Source: Scolanthus callimorphus
Taxonomy: Eukaryota; Cnidaria; Anthozoa; Actiniaria; Edwardsiidae
Assembly (NCBI GenBank): GCA_033964015.1
Contig: CM066913.1
Coordinates: 22,901,854-22,965,853 of the forward strand
Direction of reading: 5' to 3'
DNA length: 64,000 nucleotides
Shown: in pieces, positions 55,827 through 64,000 of the stretch
Layout: each line of letters begins with the position of its first letter
Position numbering within the stretch: position 1 is the stretch's first letter
Program-made: the position numbers and the translations under genes
The notes under the pieces: generated by a model
Databases searched by the model: none
Told to the model about the DNA's origin: nothing
What the model saw: the letters and a program-made list of their open reading frames with translations, nothing else

Positions 55827-56330
55827 TTTTTATCTATTTTTATAATAAAGATAGTTATTATTATCATTATCTTTTGTTTTTTTTATTTAGATATTAGCAG
55901 GCGAAGAGCCACTTTTTAGTGGATGTACTGCTAATTAGTTCATTATAATTATATAATAATTATATTATAATTATATTAATAATTATATAAAAATAAGACG
56001 CAATCTACAAGAAAAATTAATTCCTACAAGCCGGTTACAGGCAGACGAAAATAACAGCATGGGCTCACAAGAACACTTCCAGCACTCCTCTGAGCCTGAG
56101 ATAAAACAGTACCGAAATGACACATTTTGATACTTTAAAAAGTGGCCGCGGAATAGAGGGTGGTATCACAGTGTATATATAAAGATGACAAAAAAAAAAT
56201 CAGTGAGCTTAGAAATGTTCCGCAGAAAATATTAGTGCAACTGATCTGCAAACGGCAGGTATCAGGCAATTTTTAATTAGGTCTTGAACGAGATGAACGT
56301 GTTGAAAAGGAGAGTGAAAATGGAACAAAA

Positions 56331-56464
56331 GAACAGATTTCGTATGACTCTGAAAAGTTCAGCGACACGGCGCGGTACTGTCGCGGAAATCGCGTAGTCG
56401 CGGTACGGTCGCGGCTTGCCACAACATTGTCGCGGCACTTTTCGCAGTCATACGATATCTGCTC
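56331..56464. repeat. 134-bp imperfect hairpin with GTCGCGG repeats
   Basis: GAACAGATTTCGTATGACT is mirrored by AGTCATACGATATCTGCTC. The loop contains four or five (C/G)GTCGCGG units. It is related in its ends to 9584-9718. Confidence 0.65.
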
Positions 56465-56489
56465 TATATGTGGATATTTTTAATCGATT

Positions 56490-57344
56490 AGCTGGCAAAG
56501 CTTTAAAATATTACTGCAAGCCTCTTACCTGTTGTTCAGCTCATTTCCTGAATACAAGTGTTCAAGAATACAATTATATCGCAAGCAATCTACAATTTAT
56601 TATTACGATTCAAGCACTGCGTCCTGAATAATTCACAATGCTTAGCCCAATCAAATATCCCATTCAGTGGACCATAGGTGAAGGCTGATTAATCATGTCA
56701 TCATTACAATGGAAGTGTGAAATGTCTTTTTTTTCTGGTATTTTTCCGGTTTTTTTTTTGTCTAATGTTACAATACTATACTGGAGGCGTTTCCAGTTGC
56801 CAACGAATTGATAACAAAATTGCACGGCTGTAAAAAACAACAGCAAAAAGGCAGTGTAGGTGGTATATGGAAAAAAAGGCAAGGAAAAGTAAAACAAGAA
56901 AACAAGAATACTCATATCACAATATATTAGTATAATTACTCTAGCGATTCCTCGCGCTGATTGGTCGAGACGTGAGGAATATTCTGCTTTATTATTCAGC
57001 ACATCGATGCACTGCCCAAATATGGTCATTTGGAAAGCCAATAGCTGTCTTCTGTAGTACATGACAGATATCCTGCGATATCCGTCGTCTGAAGGAATGA
57101 TGTGTTGAGCTCGTAAATAATAAAATAATAATAATAATAAATAAAATTGAAAAAAATTGAATGCTCTAACACTATTTTTAATCAAACGGCATGAATGTTT
57201 AATTTCAAAAGCAAGTGGTCCAGTGTGCTTTAACAAGTGGTTAGCTTTTATCGGAGAACGGTGGGCAGGTTGTAGAGATCCTCTAAAAAACACGCAATCT
57301 TCTGAGCTAGAAAGGTGGTTTCTATAAGAAAAATAACGCACACG
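56490..57344. repeat. Dispersed repeat H, copy 2, with an inserted dispersed repeat
   Basis: It matches 34360-34980. A block at about 56935-57125 (CATCGATGCACTGCCCAAAT and neighbours) is the inverse of 1325-1555 and is missing from the 34-kb copy. The long minus-strand frame here (56664-57341) runs through both repeats and is not a gene. Confidence 0.7.
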
Positions 57345-58262
57345 TCAAAGTATGATATTTTATTTTTATGCGCTAGTGTATATTGCTGTCTCGTAGAATA
57401 ATATAGCGCCTAGGCCTAAAAGCAACTGGAAAGTGACTTCTTTAGTTGTTGATTACAATCCAAACCTGCCTGATGTTGGCAATATTTTGCGCAGCAATGT
57501 TAATATTTTATACCGGTCGAATCCGGTTATGAAAGATATTTTTCCAGAGAAATCGATCATTCCGGCATTTCGAAGGCCCAAGAATTTGAAAGAATTGCTT
57601 GCGCCTTCACGCCTGAAGGTCAGCGCGCCTTCCATTGATCCCATGCCACAGGAGTCCCGTTCAGGTTGTTTTAAGTGCCAAAAATCCCGATGCGACCTTT
57701 GTAAGAATTTTTTAGTAGAATCTAATTCATTCTCCAGTTTTGCCACGGGCAAAACGTATTACGTAAGACAAGATTTGTCCTGCGATTCTAAGAACGTTGT
57801 TTATCTCGTTTCTTGCACGAAATGCAAGCTGCAATATGTCGGCTCTACAACTACGCCTTTCAAAACACGTTTTCGTAATCATAAATCGCACATGAAAACG
57901 AAAAGAAAAACGTGCGAAGTTGCCATTCATGGCAATAAACCGGAGCATTCAATTTCTAATTTTTCATTCATGTGCATTGAACGGGTCACTGCACAGGCCA
58001 ACGAACCTAAGATAAACAGCATTCTTTTAACTAGAGAAGCCTATTGGAGCGCGCAGCTATTTACCTTGCAACCCCATGGATTGAATAAAAGGCAGGAGTT
58101 CAGATCAAAAAAACAGAATTAAATACACCAATTAGCTTTTCATAGAAAATTAGCATCTGAACTTTTGTCTTTATAAATTTTTGGACAAAAAGGGCCTCCG
58201 TAATACGGCATTATGGTGATGTAATTTTTAGCGCAGAGTCTTGTATATAGGTGGCCAGGTTA
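57345..58262 (+). mobile_element. Penelope-like element, copy 2, 3'-truncated duplicate
   Basis: It has the same left junction (AAAAATAACGCACACGTC) and same flanking repeat H as copy 1, so it arose by duplication, not by a second insertion. It diverges from copy 1 after TTAAAATATTG at about 58270, where GTCTTTATAAATTTTTGGAC from about 58170 is repeated. The hammerhead-like motif is lost. Confidence 0.8.
57433..58122 (+). CDS. Penelope-like GIY-YIG endonuclease, copy 2 (partial)
   Basis: The 229 codons are identical in protein to the 54702 copy except that E-S-K-S at 39-42 reads E-K-S; one silent change is visible near 57934. All cysteine and GIY-YIG residues are kept. As in copy 1, the RT half is absent, so it cannot move by itself. 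Confidence 0.9.
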   Translation: MTSLVVDYNPNLPDVGNILRSNVNILYRSNPVMKDIFPEKSIIPAFRRPKNLKELLAPSRLKVSAPSIDPMPQESRSGCFKCQKSRCDLCKNFLVESNSFSSFATGKTYYVRQDLSCDSKNVVYLVSCTKCKLQYVGSTTTPFKTRFRNHKSHMKTKRKTCEVAIHGNKPEHSISNFSFMCIERVTAQANEPKINSILLTREAYWSAQLFTLQPHGLNKRQEFRSKKQN

Positions 58263-58319
58263 AAATATTGTCTTTATAAATTTTTGGACAAACAGTAATG
58301 TTTTTTCAGGGTTTTTTTG

Positions 58320-60247
58320 TGCTATCGATGTGCTGAATAATAAAACCATTATCCTGCTCGATTTTGCAGAATAATGGTTTACCATTCACCTATAGGTGAA
58401 TATAACATTGAAAGCATTGGGGATCGCGCGCGCACTTTAATACGAGAAACTAAAAAAATACCCCTAAGGTTGAACCCGATTTTTTTGGCCAAAAATCTTA
58501 AAAGTCGCTTGAGTAATTATACCAAAACACTTCGTCGCCTCAGGCTCCGTAAATATCGGCGATATTTATACTATTAGCTGATATTTACGTCGCCTTTGGC
58601 GACTAATTGTTAAGTAGTCGTTAAATGTGTCGTTTTCCAAAATTTCCTTGTATGGAAGTTTCTAGCTTATTTCTTACCCTAATTAAATTCTGCAAACGTT
58701 CGTCAAAACTTGCAGATTTTGGAGAGAAACTCGCAAACTGATTTCACGAATTCTAAATAAAACCTAAATAGTAGTAGTATACAAAGTAAGAGTTTTAGGA
58801 CGGGTGGATCAGGGTGGATCTGTGGATCCACCATGAGCATTGCGTGACAAGCGAAAAAAGTGGTGTCTCAAGTCACGCAAGTGAAAATGACAGGTGAAAA
58901 CAATAGGTTGCCCAGACTTGCCCGCTCAAAAGAGGGGCTTGCCGAGACATGCTCAAACCGGAGATTGGGATGATAATTACATATCAAACTTATGTCATAT
59001 AAAATGAACATTGACCTAGAGTGACCTCTTTTGGTAACACTATCGCATTTCTCTTTGTTGTGTAAACCGGGGCGTCCATATATGGGGTTTGATGAGATCG
59101 TATTCCGGATCTTTAACAAATGGCGTGTTCGAGAGTGAAACGCGAATCGAAAGCTCCGCTCAGGTTTATCGAGCAAAATCATCCACCAAATCTTAACCAT
59201 AAAACGAGAAAAATCCATAGAAAGGATAATGATATCTCCACGAGGTGGTTATTACTGAGATCGACAAGGGGAAAAAATGGTCAAAATACATTATGGGTCA
59301 TTATGCTGGATAGAGTAAACGTGATCAAAGGTGTTGTACAAAGTGGTAAAACGATTTACAGGCTACCCTGCAACAGACTTAATGATGCTTTCCTCGGTTT
59401 GAAATGCGATGAACGAATATTTAATATAAAGACTTTCTTGTTTACCTCGTAGGTAAACCATAGGAGATTGCTGCCTTTGGGACTTTCTCGATTTTCCCCA
59501 TCGATTTGAGCATTTGCCCCTCTCGCGTTAAAGACAAAGATAGCAACAGAACAACCAAAGCGCAAACTTTGAACCCCATATCCCGCACTATAATTTTAAC
59601 GAACCCTAGCGTATTATACATCAAAATGCGCCAAATTTATCGAACGTCTCATTTTCCGGGTAACAAAAGATTTGGTGGTCGTATTACAAAGCTAGGGGCA
59701 AATAATCGTCGAGCAGTCTTGCGTTAGTCGATCACGCTCTCTATTTGTGAGCCTACCCATCGTTGAAAATGTGCTCGATGCCGGACTTTGTTTTTTTAAT
59801 TTTGAGTTTACACGTATAAAATATAATAGTCTAACTGTTGTTCTTTCACAAACCGTAGGTAACAAACAAGGCAGAGAACTAGAAGTGCTACAAAATGAGA
59901 AAATATTCAACATTTGCCATGAATTTATTTGACGGGTGTTGCGTGACATTGTGACTAAAACGGGATACAAGGAAATGTTAAAGAGGAGTTTCATATGTTT
60001 AAGAGGGTTCGGGTTTGAATATCTTTGATTAGTTATATAAGATGGTTGATAAGTTTAACTTATTTAAGGTCTTATGGGATAATTAGTAGTTATACTTTTT
60101 TAATACCAATAGCTAGATAATAAAAATACATAGTTTCAATTAGAGTATATATAAAGTATTTATTTAATGCCAATAGTTATAGTACCCTATTATAGGGCTA
60201 GCGCGCATATGCTCCAAGATCACACAAAACAACCATGGATGGATAAT
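58320..60247. other. Unassigned AT-rich sequence with repeat fragments
   Basis: 58320-58380 has a CATCGATGTGCTGAATAATA fragment of the 1318-1560 repeat. 58385-58620 resembles 29575-29765 (ATAACATTGAAAG(C/G)ATTGG, CGCGCGCG, GGCGACTAATTGTTAA). Frames at 59120-59452 and 59506-59727 show no domain I recognise. 60248-60284 is the inverse of the 46082 terminus. Confidence 0.4.
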
Positions 60248-61277
60248 ATATTTAATATATAGATTTAGGCACTGCCTAAAAGCGGAACTCACACGGCGAC
60301 AATAATACACACAACTTCACTGACCATCTGGCCAATCACTGGAAAAGGTGACCCTGTAGTACCTACAATTTTACAACAATTTCACTCAGTTATCTAATTT
60401 GCACGTTCTGTAACACCCCACCAAAACTATAGTGGTTGAAAATAATTTTATTTTACATTTGTTTATCTCAGGTAAACAAATTTTCAAGTACACATAGACA
60501 CAAGCTTTTTGTCCCACTTTCCTTTTTTTTCTAATTTTTATTTATAAAATAAGTATAATGGCATTGAGAATAAGACGTTAGTAAAGTGTTGTTTTTAAAA
60601 AATACATTTACATGTAAAATCTCTTTAAGAAAACGATGAGATGTGTAGGTGTTTTTGAGATATTCTCCTCTAAATGAAATGCCACATGCAACTCTGGTAA
60701 AATTTTCCTACTTTAATAGTGCTTATTGCTTGAGCGTCAACCAACAATCATGCCCCTCCAAAAACAGGACCAATAGACCAAATTCTATATTACTAAGTTC
60801 CTACTTCAGTGCAAGAGTCAGGAAAATAAAACAAAATACCTCACATCAGCATCGAAAAAGGAATAATTTATATCCTTTGTTTTATTCCCCTGAGGCTCGT
60901 TTAATTACTGAGGCAGAGTCAACCTTTGAATGAGATTACCTAAAAAAAACTTCCTTCGATATTGTGTGGTTCCAGAAAATAACAGGGAAGGGTATTAAAA
61001 GTGACCAACTCTGGAATCTCCCCCAAAAAAGAAAGGAAGATCAGGTAAATTTTACTGTATTTCAGGCCCTGTGCTCACCCCAGGGCCTGCAGGCTTTTTA
61101 AATGGTGCCTCATTAACATTATGAGTTATTTTACTTGTTCTGGCATTCCTGTTGTGCGACTACTCAAACCAAGGCTACCCAAGCGAGTTTTCTTACAAAT
61201 TTGTTAATCATGATCAAGCATATGATCAATAGATACAACACATTTGTGTGTTCCCTGCTAGCAGAGGCTTCTTTTCT

Positions 61278-61389
61278 CTGCATTTCGCTGGCTGAGGTTC
61301 GCGAGGAAAAGAGACTTCTGCGCTGGGTCGAAATTCCCTTTGTTTTGCAGCTGTCCACAACCTCGCGAACCTCAGCCAGCGAAATGCAG
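61278..61389. repeat. 112-bp hairpin with 29-bp perfect arms
   Basis: CTGCATTTCGCTGGCTGAGG then TTCGCGAGG is mirrored exactly at the right end. An extra AGCCAGCGAAATG follows at 61393. The overlapping frames on both strands are produced by the palindrome. 60285-61277 and 61390-62637 show no gene I can support, apart from short GCATACC(A/G) repeats at 62260-62335. Confidence 0.85.
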
Positions 61390-62637
61390 ATTGACAGCCA
61401 GCGAAATGAAAATTGACACACCCCATCCCTAAAATAAAACGTTGCCTTATAATGCATAAAATAAAGCATTTAATTTTAATTCAATTCAATTCAGCCAAGA
61501 GACACATAAATTTTATGCTGGTCTTCTTGTCTTGAATAAAAAAACTTGTGTCACATAACATCCTTAACACGAAAAGCCACGCTGGTCATAGAGAATTCAC
61601 TGTAATTCCAGTGAGTGTGGTTCAAATCCAAAATTACCAGGAAGGTAGATCAAATAGCATCAATCAGCAGGTAAACGTAAAAAAAGAATAACAATATAAG
61701 GGCATGCCCCTCCCCTGAAGCGCACGGGAAGTGTGAATCACAGGAACCAATAGGAGATTATTTCTGTGACATCATTTGCAGAAGGAACAAAGAATCAGGC
61801 TACTTGGCAGAGCTAGAGAATAATATGCTTTGAATATCAATAAGATGCAAAAATGAGATTATGAGCACATGCAGTAAGGCTGAATTTAGAGAAATCAAGT
61901 GGGCTAATGAGCATTTTCCACCAACAATTTAAAGGCTGCATATAACAGGGCATCTGACAGGGTGCGGTGGTGCGGATCCGCACAATTTGGCCATTTCCGC
62001 ACCTTCCGCGCCTTGAGAGCTTTTTCCGCACAATTTGGAAAAATTCTTGGAAATTCACTTCTTTAAGACCTCAGATCGTCTTTACAGTTATATATTTCCT
62101 CAATTTCTAGCATTTTCTGAGCGATTTGGATGATAAAAGAACGAAAATCTCTAGAAAACTTGACTCTAAAAGTTGCATATCGCTCCCGTACTGAAATTTA
62201 TGCACAGGCGTTCCTGGTGACCAAAATAGCCTGGGCCCTAGTTTTCGGCAGGTCCAAAATGCATACCAGAAATGCATACCGCAGGTCCAAAATGCAGACT
62301 GAAAAATGCATACCGGAAAATGCATACCAGGTCTCTTCTCTCTGAAAACTCAAAAGAACAGTTTTATTTCATCGTGTGACGGAATGGCTAGTACATAAAA
62401 TATTACAACACTGACAAACTGAGGTAAAAGGTAGAAATATGCAGTAAAATAATGTTTAACTGTCAGGATGCCGTTACTATGTAGATGGTTGTGTTATCTT
62501 TTACATCTCAAGGGAGTTTCATTTACATCTCCGATCTTACACGCAAATTTCAGGAATTTTCCTGAAACGATTTGACACTTTTAGCGCTATTTTAGCTTAC
62601 ATTTGCCCTTCGCTAAGTAAGAGAAAATTGCAACTAG

Positions 62638-63240
62638 AACCAAGGAGGAAAGAGCAAGGCACTCACTGACGCCATTAAAGCCGTCTATGAGGTGACTTTG
62701 CGTTATAATATCGCTTTAGCAGTGAGTTTTGTTCCCTCTAGAGAGAATCTGGCGGACGCCCCATCTAGATCTTTATCTCCTAGTGACTGTATGCTGGCAC
62801 CAGTAGCTTGGAGCACCCTGGAGAGTCGTTGGGGCCCACATACCGTTGACCTTATGTCTTTAGACTCGAACGTTCAGCGGGATGCTGTGGGAAATCCCCT
62901 CAGGCACTTTACTCCCTGGCCTACTTTGTACTCTGCTGGCGTAAACATGTTTGCGCAAGCTATCACCGTTGGAGAACGCCTATGTTTTTCCACCTCCGTT
63001 TTCTCTCCAACAACTGTGGCTGCCCTTTTACGCTGGTGGTATCAGATGTTTTCCCGCGAAGGTTCTGGTGGCCTTTAATAATTGGGAAATGCCAGGATAG
63101 AACCCAATTGGGTACCAAGGGCGACGTGGGAGCCCTTTTGTTCCCTTCCTCCAATGGCGGAGTTGTGGCCAAGCCTCTTTCATGGGATTTGTGGGGGTTC
63201 CGTTTCTCTCGTCCGAGAATTTGATGGCGTCTTTCCTTCT
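62638..63240 (+). pseudogene. RNase H end and C-terminal extension of a second DIRS-type element
   Basis: The frame opens at 62638, right after a stop, with SKALTDAIKAVYEVTLRYNI and the RNase H C-terminal motif FVPSRENLADAPSRSLSPSD (Asp of the fourth acidic site). It continues through STLESRWGPHTVDLMSLDSN and FTPWPTLYSAGVNMFAQAI to about 63055. A frame change then leads to RRFWWPLIIGKCQDRTQLGT and GALLFPSSNGGVVAKPLSWD, ending at about 63224. This order is that of the RT-RNase H C-terminal extension in ALOG-bearing DIRS elements. RT itself is missing: the element is truncated at about 62635. It is not closely similar to the DIRS at 35-40 kb. Confidence 0.8.
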
Positions 63241-63250
63241 CTATTTTTAG
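63241..63250 (+). other. Candidate 3' splice site before the recombinase exon
   Basis: TCTTTCCTTCTC then TATTTTTAG is a strong pyrimidine-rich acceptor. The zinc-ribbon frame is open from the very next base. Confidence 0.5.
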
Positions 63251-64000
63251 ACTGTTCCCCGAGTTTGGAGACCTGCTTTAGCTTGTGTTACATGTTTCTA
63301 CCCTAACGATGATTGTGCAAATTTCTGCCAACGGTGTGGCAACAGGAAAACTCAAGCCATCTCCCAACCTCAATCTCATCTGGAAATTAACCTTCCAGTT
63401 ATCGATGCAAGGATATCTAGTTTACGACAGATTGCGGCATCCTCGTCGTACGGCAAACATAAGTCAACAACGAGAGCTTCAAACTTTTCTTTCATCTTTG
63501 GACCCTCCTAAATCAATCCTGAACTGCGTACCTCAGGATATTGTACGGTTTCTGGTTTGGAAGGATCGCAGGGGAAAAGACTAAAGTACACCAGGATTGC
63601 TGCGTAACTACTACTTTGGGAACCAGTAACACTTGCGCATGTCCCACACGGTTGGCCTCCGGGACTGTTGACTCATTAATTGGAAAATTGCGGACGATTT
63701 TTAAATCGGCCGGCCGATCCGGCGAATGGGACAACCGCATAGGTTGGGGAAACCCTGCAACCCACATATCTGTTAAAGAGTACTTAAAATCTATCAAAAA
63801 AGAACAAGCCCAGGCTAGGGTGCTCCCAAAACAGGCCACCCCAATCTTTTTTGATAAATTTTTGAAGGTGGTGTCGAACATCAGGACTCGCCTCCAGGAA
63901 CCTTCCGCGACAGCCATTCAGCAGTTTATTTGGGCACGTGACTTGTCATTTTTTTCTTTGGAATTCTCCTCAGGAAATAGAGCTTCGGATCTAGGCAGAA
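63251..64000 (+). pseudogene. DIRS-type tyrosine recombinase with zinc-ribbon and ALOG DNA-binding domain (partial)
   Basis: Three consecutive frames make one protein. (1) 63251-63465: TVPRVWRPALACVTCFYPND then CANFCQRCGNRK, a C-x2-C...C-x3-C-x2-C zinc ribbon, and a helical RISSLRQIAASSS. (2) 63462-63578: QQRELQTFLSSLDPPKSI and VPQDIVRFLVWKDRRGK. (3) 63580 to the window end, open for 140 codons: TKVHQDC...CACPTRLASGTVDSLIGK, NPATHISVKEYLKSIKKEQA, then FSSGNRASDLGR, which carries the first catalytic Arg of the recombinase. The GKTKVH, H/C-x-C, CPTRLA.GTVDSLIGKLR and VK.YL..I..EQA.AR pattern is the ALOG domain of plant LSH/G1 regulators, whose ancestry has been traced to DIRS1-type recombinases. 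The two 1-base frame breaks (about 63462 and 63579) disable this copy or reflect sequence error. The remaining catalytic residues lie beyond the window. Confidence 0.85.

Larger units (their letters stand above)
54591..55988 (+). mobile_element. 5'-truncated Penelope-like element, copy 1, 8-bp TSD AAAAATAA
   Basis: AAAAATAA flanks both sides (54583-54590 and 55989-55996) and splits repeat H, whose uninterrupted form is at about 34975. The element holds the end of a Penelope RT-endonuclease ORF, a 3' UTR with a hammerhead-like motif, and an AT-rich tail with CT/TA microsatellites. Confidence 0.8.

Noticed and set aside
56664..57341. 225-codon minus-strand frame as a gene
   Set aside because: It is assembled from repeat H and the 1318-1560 repeat; low-complexity composition and no homologous frame in the 34-kb copy.
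59120..59727. Two consecutive plus-strand frames as a gene
   Set aside because: Basic, low-information sequence without motifs; overlapping frames on the other strand are equally long.
61164..61469. Overlapping frames on both strands as small genes
   Set aside because: They are produced by the 29-bp-arm hairpin at 61278-61389, which reads similarly on both strands.

Overview
The window looks like intergenic, transposon-saturated DNA from an animal, most likely a cnidarian and plausibly a stony coral or sea anemone. This rests on the mix of elements (DIRS-type tyrosine-recombinase retrotransposons, Penelope-like elements, several LINE lineages, very many hairpin and foldback MITEs), the AT-rich background, and eukaryotic gene signals such as splice sites and AATAAA. 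The species assignment is inference. There is no operon structure and no CRISPR array.

Layout. 1-1.3 kb: end of a TIR element family, interrupted by a clean 696-bp insertion. 1.68-3.55 kb, minus strand: the only convincing host-type protein gene, a 622-residue secreted protein with a furin-like site, a hydrophobic segment, a coiled coil and a probable beta-propeller. About 4.6-5.4 kb: a possible host exon and a tandem duplication. 5.5-15.3 kb: a very large imperfect palindrome with 2.8-3.9 kb arms, with further insertions inside it. 15.3-21.4 kb: a second foldback element, split by a broken LINE. 21.5-25.4 kb: a third foldback element carrying another LINE reverse transcriptase, and itself hit by two more DNA transposons. 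25.4-27.3 kb: a PIF/Harbinger-like non-autonomous element. 27.4-31.2 kb: a long-TIR element. 32-34 kb: more foldbacks and hairpins.

35.4-40.1 kb holds a nearly complete DIRS retrotransposon: inverted terminal repeats, a gag-like ORF, RT-RNase H, tyrosine recombinase, and an internal complementary region matching both outer ends. About 40.6-46.1 and 49.8-54.4 kb are two related copies of one segment, each with private insertions and duplications. 54.4-58.3 kb has two copies of a 5'-truncated Penelope-like element encoding a GIY-YIG endonuclease; one retains a hammerhead-like motif. 58.3-62.6 kb is mostly unassigned. At the right edge (62.6-64.0 kb) is part of a second, different DIRS-type element: the end of RNase H, a zinc-ribbon, an ALOG-type DNA-binding domain (the domain known from plant LSH/G1 regulators) and the start of a tyrosine recombinase.

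Several insertions have recognisable empty sites inside the window, because the host repeat also occurs uninterrupted. Their ends and target-site duplications can therefore be read directly. Most open frames in the window are chance or mirror-image frames of repeats and are not annotated as genes.
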